Assembly (NCBI RefSeq): GCF_000763805.1
Contig: NZ_JRKS01000029.1
Span: 1-36,701, forward strand
Length of the DNA stretch: 36,701 bases
Direction: 5' to 3'
Source: Paracoccus sphaerophysae
Lineage (GTDB): Bacteria > Pseudomonadota > Alphaproteobacteria > Rhodobacterales > Rhodobacteraceae
Part shown: positions 22,104-31,425 of the stretch, one piece after another
Layout: each line of letters begins with the position of its first letter
Position numbering within the stretch: position 1 is the stretch's first letter
Notes under the pieces: generated by a model
Databases searched by the model: none
Seen by the model: the letters and a program-made list of their open reading frames with translations, nothing else
What the model was told of the DNA's origin: nothing
Program-made: the position numbers and the translations under genes

Positions 22104-22134
22104 AAAAAAAGGCGCGGCCGTTACGGGCCGCGCC
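22104..22134 (-). terminator. Intrinsic terminator of hflKC
   Basis: On the minus strand GGCGCGGCC pairs with GGCCGCGCC (22126-22134 with 22111-22119), followed by seven T's (22110-22104). It separates hflC from the downstream protease gene. Confidence 0.9.
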
Positions 22135-22167
22135 TGTCATCTGTCGCATCCCGGATGGGACGCCCGA

Positions 22168-23406
22168 TCAGTTCGCCGGCGGAGGCTGGTCCGTGGCCGC
22201 CGCCCCCGTCGCCGCCGGCCCCGTGACCGGGTCGTTAGCGGTCGCCCCGGCCGGCGTGTCTGCTGCGCCGGTCTCGGGCACCGTCCCCGCAGCCGTGCCG
22301 GTTGCAGGCGTCGCGGGCGCGGTCGTCGCCGGCACCTCGGCGGGGGCGACGACGGCCGTCGTCCCGTCGCTGGCCGGGCCACCTTCGGCGCGCGCCGCGG
22401 CCTCTGCCGCCGCGGCCGCTGCCGCCGCCGCCTGCGCTGCGGCCTGGGCTGCGACCTCGCTGGTCGAGGGGGCGTCCGGCGGCACCGCCGCTGCGACCTC
22501 GGGCGGGACACTGGTGGGGCCCACCCCGGGCGTCCCGGCGCCGCCTGCCCCCAGATAGCTGAAGAACTCACCCTCGGGGTTGATGACCAGAGAGCTGTTC
22601 TGCCCCTTCAGCGCCCGCTCGTAGGCGGTCATGGAACGGGTGAAGGCGAAGAACTCGGGGTCCTTGCCGAAGGCCTCGGCATAGATCGCGTTGCGCTGCG
22701 CGTCGGCCTCACCGCGGACGATCTCGGCCTTGCGGCGCGCGTCCGAGGTCAGCTCGACCACCGTCCGGTCGGCCGAGGCGCGCACCCGCTGCGCCGCCTC
22801 GCCCCCGCGGGCGATCTCGTCGGCGGCCTCGCGTTCCCGTTCGGCCCGCATCCGGGCGTACGTCGCGTTGAGGTTCTGTTCGGGCAGGTCGGTGCGGGTC
22901 AGGCGCACGTCGATGATCTGCACCCCCAGGGCCTCAGCCTCGCCCCGCGCGGCGTCGCGGATCTGGCCCATGAGGTTGGTGCGGTCCTGCGACAGCACGG
23001 CGGTCGAGGGCACCGAACCCAGCACCTGCCGGATCGCGTTGGTCAGGATGCCGGCGAGGCGGTTCTGGGCAAATTCGATCCCGCCCTCGCCGGTGGCGCG
23101 GCGGAAGGTCACCGCATCGGCCACCTGCCAGCGCGCGAAGGCGTCGACGACAAGGCGGCGGTCGTCCAGCGGCGTGACCTCCATCGGGTCGGTGGGCAGG
23201 CCGAGGATGCGCGCGTCATAGCGCACGACGCGGTCGATGACCGGCATCTTGAAGCCCAGCCCGGGTTCCTCGCGGACCGCGACGACCTCGCCAAAGCGCA
23301 GAACCAGCGCCTTTTCGCGGACGTCCACAATGTAGACCGAGGCCATGACGAGCAGCCCCAGGACGATCACCACGGGCAGGGCAAAGAAGGAAAGCGCGCG
23401 GCGCAT
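22168..23406 (-). CDS. hflC: Protease modulator HflC with Ala-rich C-terminal extension
   Basis: A 412-residue SPFH/prohibitin-family protein. One N-terminal transmembrane helix (5-27) is followed by VDVREKALVLRFGEVVAV, the band-7 domain, and a coiled-coil region ending RRKAEIVRGEADAQRNAIYAEAFGKDPEFFAFTRSMTAYERAL, typical of HflC. With HflK it forms a large membrane cage that regulates FtsH. Most HflC proteins end soon after YERAL; here about 125 further residues of Ala/Pro/Thr/Gly-rich sequence follow (for example AAQAAAQAAAAAAAAAEAAA). Its ATG shares one base with the hflK stop (TGATG), indicating coupling. The extension looks genuine: it stays in frame and ends at a normal stop before the terminator. 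Confidence 0.95.
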   Translation of the reverse strand: MRRALSFFALPVVIVLGLLVMASVYIVDVREKALVLRFGEVVAVREEPGLGFKMPVIDRVVRYDARILGLPTDPMEVTPLDDRRLVVDAFARWQVADAVTFRRATGEGGIEFAQNRLAGILTNAIRQVLGSVPSTAVLSQDRTNLMGQIRDAARGEAEALGVQIIDVRLTRTDLPEQNLNATYARMRAEREREAADEIARGGEAAQRVRASADRTVVELTSDARRKAEIVRGEADAQRNAIYAEAFGKDPEFFAFTRSMTAYERALKGQNSSLVINPEGEFFSYLGAGGAGTPGVGPTSVPPEVAAAVPPDAPSTSEVAAQAAAQAAAAAAAAAEAAARAEGGPASDGTTAVVAPAEVPATTAPATPATGTAAGTVPETGAADTPAGATANDPVTGPAATGAAATDQPPPAN

Positions 23407-24641
23407 CAGTTGCTCCCCGTCGGCTGGTTGCTGGTGGTGGGCGCGGCCTGCGGCTGCGCGGCGGGCGCGGCGGGGCGCAGCTGGTCAAGCGGCAGATAGG
23501 GCACGACGCCCTGCCCGCCCCCGGGCTGGTTCTCGATCAGCACCTTGTTCACGCCGCCAAGCACCCGCTCCATCGTTTCCAGGTACATCCGGCGGCGGGT
23601 CACGTCCGGCGCCTTGACGTATTCGTCATAGACCGAGTTGAACCGCGCCGCCTCGCCCTGGGCGTCGTTGACGGCCTGGGCGCGATAGGCCTCGGACTGT
23701 TCGACCAGCGCCGCGGCCTCACCGCGGGCATTGGCCAGAACCCGGTTGGCATAGGCGTCGGCCTCTTTTTCCAGCCGGTCGCGTTCCTGCTGGGCGGCCT
23801 GCACCTCGCGGAAGCTGTCGATGACCTCTTGCGGGGGGTCGGCGCGGCCCAGGTTGACCCGGACGATGTTGATGCCGGCCTGATAGCTGTCCAGCGTCTG
23901 CTGGATGGCGATTTCGGCGTCGCGCGCGATCTGGCCGCGGTCGCGGTTCAGGATCGGCGCCAGTTCCGACCGGGCCACGATATCGCGCAGGGCGCTTTCG
24001 GCCACGGCGCGGATGGTGCCTTCGGGGTCGGCGAGGTTGAACAGGAATTGCTCGGGGTTCGAGACGTTCCAGACGACCTGATAGCTCATGTCCACGATGT
24101 TCTGGTCGCGGGTCAGCATCAGCCCGCTGTCCAGCGCGTCGCGGCCCATCCCGATCTCGATCGTGCGTTCGCCGGTCACCGCCACGATCTGGCGGGTGAT
24201 GAAGGGCCAGGGCGCAAAGTTCAGACCCTCGTCGCGCACGGCATAGGGCTTGCCGAACAGAAGTTCGACGGATTTCTCGCCGGTATCGACCTGGTAGAAG
24301 CTGGCGAAGGCCCACAGACCCGCCGCGGCGAGCGCGGCGATGCCCCACTTGCCGCGATCCATGCGCGGCATGGCCGGGCGGGGACCGCGCGGGCCGCCGG
24401 TGCGACGAGTGGCGTCATCGCGGCCGCCCATCAGGACGCGCAGCCGGTCCTGACCCTTGCGCATCAGCTCCTCGATTTCCGGGATCTGCGGGTCGGGGCG
24501 CTGGCCGCCCGAGGGCGGCTGCTTGCCGCCGGGCTGGCCCCAGGGGCGCTGCGGCTCTCCGCGTTCGGGGCGCGGCGATTGCGGGCGGTCGTCGTCGTTT
24601 CCGCCGCCTGCGCTGCCGCCGCCCCAGGGTCCTTGTGCCAT
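23406..24641 (-). CDS. hflK: FtsH protease activity modulator HflK
   Basis: A 411-residue SPFH protein. The N-terminus is a Gly/Pro/Arg-rich cytoplasmic segment (MAQGPWGGGSAGG ... RPERGEPQRPWGQPGGKQPP), typical of HflK. The transmembrane helix is at about 100-120 (WGIAALAAAGLWAFASFYQV). Then come VDTGEKSVELLFGKPYAV, the band-7 domain, the coiled coil with FREVQAAQQERDRLEKEADAYANRVLANARGEAAAL and the end RMYLETMERVLGGVNKVLIE. With HflC it encloses FtsH hexamers and limits membrane-protein degradation. ATG 24641 has AAAGG 8 nt upstream; a TTG two codons earlier is less likely. It is transcribed with hflC. gor lies 70 nt upstream on the same strand. Confidence 0.95.
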   Translation of the reverse strand: MAQGPWGGGSAGGGNDDDRPQSPRPERGEPQRPWGQPGGKQPPSGGQRPDPQIPEIEELMRKGQDRLRVLMGGRDDATRRTGGPRGPRPAMPRMDRGKWGIAALAAAGLWAFASFYQVDTGEKSVELLFGKPYAVRDEGLNFAPWPFITRQIVAVTGERTIEIGMGRDALDSGLMLTRDQNIVDMSYQVVWNVSNPEQFLFNLADPEGTIRAVAESALRDIVARSELAPILNRDRGQIARDAEIAIQQTLDSYQAGINIVRVNLGRADPPQEVIDSFREVQAAQQERDRLEKEADAYANRVLANARGEAAALVEQSEAYRAQAVNDAQGEAARFNSVYDEYVKAPDVTRRRMYLETMERVLGGVNKVLIENQPGGGQGVVPYLPLDQLRPAAPAAQPQAAPTTSNQPTGSN

Positions 24642-24711
24642 CCTCAAGCCTTTCGTCAGAAGTCCCGTTGTAACTAGGGGCTAACCCCGCCGGAACAAGG
24701 GCAAAGTGCCG

Positions 24712-26091
24712 TCAGACCACGGCGCCGCCGGCGCGCCGCACGGGCGTGCGCATGGTCACCAGCTCTTCGGCCAGGGTCGGGTGGACGGCCATCGCCGCGT
24801 CGAACTGTTCCTTGGTCGCGCCCATGCCCATCGCCACGGCGACCAGCTGGATCATCTCGCCGGCCTCGGGGACGAACAGGTGGCAGCCCAGCACCCGGCG
24901 GGTGTCGGCGCAGACGACCAGCTTCATCATCGCCCGCGCCTCGGACCCGGCGAACAGCGACCGCATCGGACGGAAGCTGGCCGCATAGACCTCGATCGGG
25001 CCCTGCGCGGCGGCGGCTTCCTCGGTCAGGCCGATGGTGCCCAGTTCGTGCGGGCGGACATAGACGGCGCTGGCGACCAGGTCGTGATCCACGCAGCGCG
25101 GCTGGGCGCCAAAGACGGTGTCGGCGAAGCTGTGGCCCTCGCGGATCGCCACCGGGGTCAGGTTCACCCGGTCGGTCACGTCCCCCACCGCAAAGATCGA
25201 GGGCACCGCGGTCTGCGACCAGCGATCGACCACGATCTCGCCCTTGCGGCCCAGCTTGACCCCGGTGTTTTCCAGTCCCAGCCCGGCGGTATAGGGGTGG
25301 CGGCCGGTGGCGAACATCACCGCGTCGTGGGTTTCGGCCGATCCGTCCTCGTAGGTCACGCGAATGGCGTCTCCGTCACGGTCCAGCCGCGCCGGGTTCG
25401 CGTTCAGCCGCATGGTCACGCCGATGTCTTCAAGCTGGTGCGTCACCAGCGCGCGGCATTCCTCGTCAAAGCCGCGCAGCAGCCTGTCGCCGCGATAGCA
25501 CAGCGTGGTGTCGGACCCGAGGCCGTTCAGGATGGTGGCGAATTCGCAGGCGATGAAGCCGCCGCCGACGACCAGCACCCGCCGCGGCAGGGTTTCCATC
25601 GTGAACAGGTCGTCCGAGATCATCCCCAGTTCCTCGCCCGGGATGCCGGGCAGGCTGGGGCGGCCGCCGACCGCGATGAGGATGTGCTTGGCGGTGAAGC
25701 GCTCGCCGGTCGACAGTTCCACCGTATGGTGATCGACCAGTGTGGCGCGGGCGTGGTGGATGTCCACCCCGGCCGCGGTCAGGCCGCCCTCGTAAAGACC
25801 TTCCAGCCGCGACAGTTCGTCGTGCAGTTTGTCGCGGAATGCGGGCCAGTCAAAGCGGCCCGCGGTCGCCTCGGCCCAGCCATAGCCCCGTGCCTCGGCC
25901 GCGGCGGCGGGGGCGGTCGAGGCAAAGATCATCAGCTTCTTCGGCACGCAGCCGCGGATGACGCAGGTGCCGCCCATGCGGCTTTCCTCGGCGATCCCCA
26001 CCCGCGCGCCGTGCTGGCTTGAGGCGATGCGCGCCGCCCGGACCCCGCCCGAGCCGCCGCCGATGACGAACAGATCATAGTCGAAGCTCAT
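24712..26091 (-). CDS. gor: Glutathione-disulfide reductase
   Basis: A 459-residue class I flavoprotein disulfide reductase. The FAD motif is VIGGGSGGVRAAR, and the redox-active pair is C43/C48 in GGTCVIRGCVPKKLM. The NAD(P) motif VLVVGGGFIACEFA is followed by CYRGDRLLRGFD, where the arginine favours NADPH. The second FAD motif is IFAVGDVTDRVNLTPVA, and the catalytic base His is in AAMAVHPTLAEELVTM. It reduces oxidised glutathione using NADPH. The ATG overlaps the rpiA stop by 4 nt (ATGA), so the two are coupled. This pairing is sensible because the pentose phosphate pathway supplies NADPH. Length and motifs match bacterial/plant-type Gor. Confidence 0.95.
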   Translation of the reverse strand: MSFDYDLFVIGGGSGGVRAARIASSQHGARVGIAEESRMGGTCVIRGCVPKKLMIFASTAPAAAAEARGYGWAEATAGRFDWPAFRDKLHDELSRLEGLYEGGLTAAGVDIHHARATLVDHHTVELSTGERFTAKHILIAVGGRPSLPGIPGEELGMISDDLFTMETLPRRVLVVGGGFIACEFATILNGLGSDTTLCYRGDRLLRGFDEECRALVTHQLEDIGVTMRLNANPARLDRDGDAIRVTYEDGSAETHDAVMFATGRHPYTAGLGLENTGVKLGRKGEIVVDRWSQTAVPSIFAVGDVTDRVNLTPVAIREGHSFADTVFGAQPRCVDHDLVASAVYVRPHELGTIGLTEEAAAAQGPIEVYAASFRPMRSLFAGSEARAMMKLVVCADTRRVLGCHLFVPEAGEMIQLVAVAMGMGATKEQFDAAMAVHPTLAEELVTMRTPVRRAGGAVV

Positions 26092-26816
26092 GCCACGCCC
26101 TCGATCCGGGTCAGTTCGATCACCGACCCGTCCGGGCTGCCGATCAGGGCCAGCTGGCACATGTTCAGAAACAGCCCGTGTTCCACCACGCCGGGGATGG
26201 CGGACAGGCCGCGCGCCAGCTGGGCCGGGTCGCCGATGCAGTCCAGCGACAGGTCGAGGATCACGTTGTCCTCGTCGGTGCGGAACACAACGCCGTCGCG
26301 CTGGCGCAGCAGCATCGGGCGCTGGCTGAGCCCCGCCGAATCGAGCAGGCGCTGGATATGGACCCGCGTCACCTCGAGCCCGAACGGGATCACCTCGACC
26401 GGCAGATGGAACGCGCCCAGCGTTTCGACCACCTTGCCGGGATCGGCGATCACGACCATCCGGTCCGAGGCCGCGGCGGTGATCTTTTCGCGCAGATGCG
26501 CCCCGCCGCCGCCCTTGATGAGGTTCAGGTCGGGGTCGATCTCGTCGGCGCCGTCGATGGTCAGGTCCAGCCAGCCGATCTCGTCCAGCTCCTCGATCCG
26601 CAGGCCCAGCTGCCCGGCCAGGTCGCAGGTGGCGCGGCTGGTCGCGGCGCAACGCAGGCGCAGCCCCTCGGCCCGCACCCGTTCGGCCAGCCGGTGGACC
26701 ATGAACACGGCGGTGGAACCGGTGCCGAGCCCCAGCCGCATCCCGTCCTGCACCAGCGCCACGGCGGCGCGGGCGGCGGCGTCCTTGGCCGTGTCTGATG
26801 GGGAAAGCTCGGGCAT
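26088..26816 (-). CDS. rpiA: Ribose-5-phosphate isomerase A
   Basis: A 242-residue enzyme that interconverts ribose-5-phosphate and ribulose-5-phosphate in the pentose phosphate pathway. Key motifs are GLGTGSTAVFMVHRL (phosphate loop), TIDGADEIDPDLNLIKGGGGAHLREKI with the catalytic Asp and Glu/Lys residues, and VIADPGKVVETLG. GGAG sits about 8 nt before ATG 26816. It is the first gene of an rpiA-gor unit. Upstream, 96 nt separate it from the end of the binding-protein gene on the same strand. The assignment is firm. Confidence 0.96.
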   Translation of the reverse strand: MPELSPSDTAKDAAARAAVALVQDGMRLGLGTGSTAVFMVHRLAERVRAEGLRLRCAATSRATCDLAGQLGLRIEELDEIGWLDLTIDGADEIDPDLNLIKGGGGAHLREKITAAASDRMVVIADPGKVVETLGAFHLPVEVIPFGLEVTRVHIQRLLDSAGLSQRPMLLRQRDGVVFRTDEDNVILDLSLDCIGDPAQLARGLSAIPGVVEHGLFLNMCQLALIGSPDGSVIELTRIEGVA

Positions 26817-26912
26817 GGCGCCGCTCCTTTTGTCGGTGGTGTCGGGGATATAGCGGCGATCACGGCCGGGTGCGAGAGGCAGCCGGCCACACGCGCCCGT
26901 CGCGGCGCGGGG

Positions 26913-28076
26913 TCAGGCCTTGCCGGGATCGGCGACCGCCTCGAAGCTGTGGAAGGGGACGTTCCACAATTGACCGCCCACCTCCTCGACCCGCATCATG
27001 TAGACGGTCTGCACGATGTCGCGGGTCGCCGGGTCGATCCGGATCGGGCCGCGGGGCGACTCGAAGGCCATGCCCTTCATCGCCTCGACCAGCCCCTTGC
27101 CGGTCGCGTCGCCGCCGGTCTTCTTCAGCGCCTCGAACAGCAGATGCGCGCCGTCATGAGCGGCCACGGCCATGAAGTTCGGCCGCATCCGGTAGCGTTC
27201 CATGAATTCTGTCACGAAGGCGCGGTTCGTCTCGGACGGCAGCGCGGCGCTGTAGTGAAGGCCCGTCACCAGCCCCAGCGCGGCGTCGCCCATCTGCGGC
27301 AGCACGATGTCGTCGGTCACCGACCCGTCAGCGACCAGCCGGATGCCGGACTTGTCCAGCCCCCGTTCCACCCATTGCTTGAGGAACGGCGCGCCCACGC
27401 CCGAGGGCAGGAACACGAACAGCGACTGTGGGCGGGCATCGGCGACCCGCTGCAGGAACGGCGCGAAATCGGGGTTCTGCATCGGCACCCGCAGGCTTTC
27501 GGTGATGGTGCCGCCGGCCTCGGCAAAGACTCGGGCAAAGGTCTTTTCGGCGTCCTGCCCCGGCCCGTAGTCCAGAACCAGCGTCATCGCCTGGCTGAGG
27601 CCGTCGCCGGCCATCCAGCGCGCGATCACGCTGGTCACCTGCGGCGTGGTGTAGCTGGTGCGCACGATCATCGGCGAGGCCTCGGTCACCGACGAGGTCG
27701 CGGCCACCATCACGATCTGCGCCACCCCGGCCCGCGCCGACACCGGCGCGACGGCCAGCGCTAGCGGGGTCAGGCCAAAGCCGCCCAGCACCTCGACCCC
27801 GCCCTGGGTCACCATTTCCTGGGCGATGCGGCGGGTGGTGTCGGCGGTGCCGGCATCGTCCTGCACCACCGGCTCGATCCGGCGGCCGGCGACGCCGTCG
27901 CCGTGGCGTTCGAGATACAGCCGGAACCCGGCCTCGATCTGCTGGCCATAGGCGGCGAAGGGGCCGGTCAGCGGCAGGATCAGCCCGACCTTCAGCGGCG
28001 CGTCCTGCGCCAGCGCCGGCATCGCCAGACCCGCGCCCAGCGCGGCGGCCCCGGTCAGAAGGCTGCGTCGATCCAT
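26913..28076 (-). CDS. ABC-transporter substrate-binding protein, branched-chain amino acid (LivJ/Peripla_BP_6) type
   Basis: A 387-residue periplasmic binding protein. The N-terminus MDRRSLLTGAAALGAGLAMPALAQ is a signal peptide with a weak Tat-like RRSLL. The mature part starts PLKVGLILPLTGPFAAYGQQIEAGFRLYLERHGDGVAGR, the standard opening of type I receptors. It is followed by GGVEVLGGFGLTPLALAVAPV, VRTSYTTPQV and AAHDGAHLLFEALKKTGGD. Related proteins bind branched-chain amino acids, amides or aromatic acids; the ligand is not predictable here. ATG 28076 follows GGAGAAAG. No LivH/M/G/F genes are next to it, and it is divergent from a TAXI-TRAP locus, so it is either an orphan or works with a transporter elsewhere. 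Confidence 0.9.
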   Translation of the reverse strand: MDRRSLLTGAAALGAGLAMPALAQDAPLKVGLILPLTGPFAAYGQQIEAGFRLYLERHGDGVAGRRIEPVVQDDAGTADTTRRIAQEMVTQGGVEVLGGFGLTPLALAVAPVSARAGVAQIVMVAATSSVTEASPMIVRTSYTTPQVTSVIARWMAGDGLSQAMTLVLDYGPGQDAEKTFARVFAEAGGTITESLRVPMQNPDFAPFLQRVADARPQSLFVFLPSGVGAPFLKQWVERGLDKSGIRLVADGSVTDDIVLPQMGDAALGLVTGLHYSAALPSETNRAFVTEFMERYRMRPNFMAVAAHDGAHLLFEALKKTGGDATGKGLVEAMKGMAFESPRGPIRIDPATRDIVQTVYMMRVEEVGGQLWNVPFHSFEAVADPGKA

Positions 28077-28233
28077 GTCTCTTTCTCCGCCGGATCCCAA
28101 ATCGGCGCGACTATGCCGCGGGCGGCGGGACGGCTGCAAATGCAAACTTGATCCGCGCGCACCCCTGCCCCATGGTGCGCCGGTCACCGCGACACCACGA
28201 CCGCGGACCAGCCAACAGACGGAGGAGAAAGAC

Positions 28234-29187
28234 ATGCACCTGACCCGCCTCATCACCGCTGCCGCGACGGCCGCGACCCTGGCCGCGGCGCCGCTGACCG
28301 CCTCGGCGGCCGAATTCATCAACGTCCTGACCGGCGGCACCTCGGGCGTCTATTATCCGATGGGCGTCGCGATGTCGGAGATCTGGGGCAAGGGCATTGC
28401 CGATTCCCGGGTCCAGGTGCAGGCCACCAAGGCCTCGGTCGAAAACCTTAACCTGCTGCAGCAGGGCAAGGGCGAGGCCGGGTTCGCGCTGGGTGACAGC
28501 GTGCAGATGGCGTGGGAAGGCAACGAAGAGGCCGGCTTCAAGAGCAAGCTCGACAAGCTGCGCGCCATTGGGGCGATCTATCCCAACTATATCCAGATCG
28601 TCGCGGCCAAGGATTCCGGTATCGCCAGCCTTGCCGACCTCAAGGGCAAGAGCCTGTCGGTCGGCGCCGCCAAGTCGGGGACCGAGCTGAACGCCCGCGC
28701 CATCCTGGGCGCGGCGGGCATGTCCTACGAGGATCTGGGCAAGGTCGAATACCTGCCCTTCGCGGAATCGGTCGAACTGATGAAGAACCGCCAGCTGGAT
28801 GCCACCCTGCAATCGGCGGGGCTGGGCGTGGCCTCGCTGAAGGACCTGGCGACCTCGACCCCGATCACGGTGATCCCGGTGCCGGCCGACCTGGTCGGCA
28901 AGCTGGGCGGCGCCTATCTCGAAGGCAATATCCCGGCCGGCACCTATACCGGCCAGGACGCCGACGTGCCGACCGCGGCGGTCACCAACATCCTCGTCAC
29001 CCATGACGGCGTCCCCGAGGAAACCGTCTACCAGATGACCAAGCAGCTGTTCGAGAACCTCGACACGCTCAAGGCCGCCCATGCCGCCGGCAACTCGATC
29101 GACCCGGCCAAGGCGGCCGAGAACCTGCCGATCCCGCTGCACCCGGGGGCCGAGCGCTATTACAAGGAAGCCGGCATCCTCAAGTGA
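28234..29187 (+). CDS. TAXI-family TRAP transporter solute-binding subunit
   Basis: A 317-residue periplasmic receptor. A signal peptide (cleaved near TASAAEF) precedes INVLTGGTSGVYYPMGVAMSEIW, the hallmark TAXI opening. QATKASVENLNLLQQGKGEAGFALGDS, GAIYPNYIQIVAAKDSGIASLADLKGKSLSVG and GTYTGQDADVPTAAVTNILVTH follow, all family blocks. TAXI receptors feed fused 4TM-12TM TRAP permeases, which is what the next gene encodes. Ligands of related systems include glutamate, glutamine and other carboxylates; this one's ligand is unknown. GGAGGAGAAAG lies about 7 nt before ATG 28234. The spacer to the divergent binding-protein gene is 157 nt and holds promoters for both. Confidence 0.93.
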   Translation: MHLTRLITAAATAATLAAAPLTASAAEFINVLTGGTSGVYYPMGVAMSEIWGKGIADSRVQVQATKASVENLNLLQQGKGEAGFALGDSVQMAWEGNEEAGFKSKLDKLRAIGAIYPNYIQIVAAKDSGIASLADLKGKSLSVGAAKSGTELNARAILGAAGMSYEDLGKVEYLPFAESVELMKNRQLDATLQSAGLGVASLKDLATSTPITVIPVPADLVGKLGGAYLEGNIPAGTYTGQDADVPTAAVTNILVTHDGVPEETVYQMTKQLFENLDTLKAAHAAGNSIDPAKAAENLPIPLHPGAERYYKEAGILK

Positions 29188-29289
29188 GGCGCCAGGCCGG
29201 CGCGCGCCCCAGTCGCGCGCGCCGGATTTCCATCCGGGGCGGGCGCAGACAGCGCGGCCCCGCGTCTCGTTTCGCCAAGGCGCTTTCCC

Positions 29290-31425
29290 ATGACCCATTC
29301 GCCCCTGCCCCACGCCGATCCCGGCCATCCCCACCGGCTGCCGCCCGATGCGCGCGACCTGGCGATCCACGATCCGATGGCCGAAAGCTTTCCGCCCGGG
29401 TTGCAGGGGCGGCTGCTGTGGGCGATCGCCATCGCCTTTTCGGTGTTCCAGATCGCCACGGCCGCGCATTTCGTGGATTTTCCCAGCCAGGTCGTGCGCG
29501 CGGTCCATGTCGGTTTCCTGATGCTGCTGGTGTTCCCGCTCATCGCCAATGCGCGCCGCGCCGGGCCGCTGGTGCTGGCCGCGGCATGGGCGCTGGCGCT
29601 GGCCGGCGTGGGCGTGGCGCTGTATCAGTGGCTGTACTACGACGAACTCCTGCTGCGCGCCGGCGATCCGAACCGGACCGACATCATCGTCGGCATCATC
29701 GCCCTGGTCACCGTCTTCCTCGCCGCCTGGGCCGAGATGGGGATCGCGCTGCCGCTGATCTCGGGCGCATTCCTCGCCTATGCGCTGTTCGGCCAGTATG
29801 CGCCGGGACTGTTCCAGACCCGCGGCTATGACCTCAGCCAGGTGATCGAGCAGATGGCCTTCGGCACCGAGGGCATCTACGGCATCCCGATCTATGTCAG
29901 CTCGTCCTACATCTTCCTGTTCATCCTGTTCGGGGCGTTTCTGGAAAAAGCCGGGATGATCAAGCTGTTCACCGACGTCTCGCTGGGGCTGGTCGGGCAT
30001 CTGCTGGGCGGGCCGGCCAAGGTCGCGGTGGTCAGTTCGGCGCTGATGGGCACGATCTCGGGCTCGGGGGTGGCCAACGTCGTCACTACCGGCCAGTTCA
30101 CCATCCCGCTGATGAAGCGCTTCGGCTATCGCGCGGCCTTTGCCGGCGGCGTCGAATCCACCGCCTCGATGGGCGGACAGCTGATGCCGCCGGTGATGGG
30201 CGCGGTGGCCTTCATCATGGCCGAGACACTGGGCGTGGAATATATCGAGGTCATCAAGGCCGCGATCATACCCGCCATCCTGTATTTCGGCGCCGCCTTC
30301 TGGATGGTCCATCTCGAGGCCGGCAAGCGCGGCCTCGTCGGCATGTCCGAGGCGGACCTGCCCTCGCCCCGCCGGGCGCTGATCGAGGGCTGGTACCTGC
30401 TGCTGCCGCTGGCCGTGCTGGTGTGGCTGCTGTTTTCCGGGACCACCCCGCTTTACGCGGGGACCATCGGGCTGGCGCTGACCATCGTGCTGATCCTCGG
30501 CGCCTCGATCGCGCTGGGGATGCCGGCCGGGGTGATCCGGGCGATCGTCTGGATCGGGCTCGGGCTGGCCTGCGCGTGGATCTTTTCCAACGACCTGCGC
30601 TATGCGATGCCGCTGGTGGGCGGGCTGGTCGGGCTGCTGGTGCTGGCCAACCTGCTGACCCGCGGCGGGCGAGAGACGTTGCGCATCTGCGTTGACAGCC
30701 TGGCCGACGGGGCCAAGACCGCCCTGCCCGTCGGCGTCGCCTGCGCGCTGGTCGGCATCATCATGGGCACGGTCACGCTGACCGGGGTCGCCACCACGCT
30801 GGGCAGCGTCATCGTGTCGCTGGGCCAGGGCAACCTGTTCCTGTCGCTGCTGCTGACGATGGTGACCTGCATCGTGCTGGGGATGGGGATCCCGACGATC
30901 CCGAATTACATCATTACCTCGACCATCGCCGCGGCCGCCCTGCTGCAACTGGGCGTGCCGCTGATCGTCAGCCACATGTTCGTCTTCTACTTCGGCATCC
31001 TCGCCGACCTGACGCCGCCGGTGGCGCTGGCCTGCTTTGCCGCCGCGCCGATCGCGCGGGAAAGCGGGCTGAAGATCAGCTTCGAGGCGCTCAAGATCGC
31101 CGCGGCGGGGTTCGTCGTGCCGTTCATGGCGGTCTATGCGCCGGCGCTGATGCTGCAGGATGGCGGGCCCCTGGCTGCGGCGATCGGCTATTGGCCGGCG
31201 GTGGCATATATCTTCGTCAAGACCGTGCTGGCGATGGGGCTGTGGGGCATCGCGGTGATCGGCTGGATGAACCGCCTGCTGGTGCCGTGGGAGCGGGTGC
31301 TGGCGATGCTCACCTCGTTCACCCTGATCTATGCCGCGCCGTGGAGCGACGGGGTCGGCGTCGTCCTGGCGGCTCTGTTCATCGGCTGGATGTGGACCAC
31401 GCTCCGCAAGGCCCGCACGGCATGA
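29290..31425 (+). CDS. TRAP transporter permease, fused 4TM/12TM (TAXI type)
   Basis: A 711-residue polytopic membrane protein. The N-terminal section (about residues 40-190) has the small DctQ-like helices, and the larger C-terminal section is the DctM-like transport domain. Recognisable blocks are GIPIYVSSSYIFLFILFGAFLEKAGM, SGSGVANVVTTGQFTIPLMKRFGYRAAFAGGVESTASMGGQLMPPVMGAVAFIMAE and GMGIPTIPNYIITSTIAAAALLQLGVPLIVSHMFVFYFGILADLTPPVALA. All are signatures of TRAP permeases, in which the solute pathway is coupled to sodium or proton gradients. It follows its receptor gene by 102 nt and overlaps the DUF1850 gene by 4 nt. The ribosome binding site before ATG 29290 is weak (AAGG at about 10 nt). 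Confidence 0.94.
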   Translation: MTHSPLPHADPGHPHRLPPDARDLAIHDPMAESFPPGLQGRLLWAIAIAFSVFQIATAAHFVDFPSQVVRAVHVGFLMLLVFPLIANARRAGPLVLAAAWALALAGVGVALYQWLYYDELLLRAGDPNRTDIIVGIIALVTVFLAAWAEMGIALPLISGAFLAYALFGQYAPGLFQTRGYDLSQVIEQMAFGTEGIYGIPIYVSSSYIFLFILFGAFLEKAGMIKLFTDVSLGLVGHLLGGPAKVAVVSSALMGTISGSGVANVVTTGQFTIPLMKRFGYRAAFAGGVESTASMGGQLMPPVMGAVAFIMAETLGVEYIEVIKAAIIPAILYFGAAFWMVHLEAGKRGLVGMSEADLPSPRRALIEGWYLLLPLAVLVWLLFSGTTPLYAGTIGLALTIVLILGASIALGMPAGVIRAIVWIGLGLACAWIFSNDLRYAMPLVGGLVGLLVLANLLTRGGRETLRICVDSLADGAKTALPVGVACALVGIIMGTVTLTGVATTLGSVIVSLGQGNLFLSLLLTMVTCIVLGMGIPTIPNYIITSTIAAAALLQLGVPLIVSHMFVFYFGILADLTPPVALACFAAAPIARESGLKISFEALKIAAAGFVVPFMAVYAPALMLQDGGPLAAAIGYWPAVAYIFVKTVLAMGLWGIAVIGWMNRLLVPWERVLAMLTSFTLIYAAPWSDGVGVVLAALFIGWMWTTLRKARTA

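Noticed and set aside
28111..30975. 954-codon minus-strand open frame opposite the TAXI-TRAP genes
   Set aside because: Composition (His, Gln, Arg, Asp, Gly) is typical of an antisense frame in GC-rich DNA; the plus strand encodes clear transporter genes.
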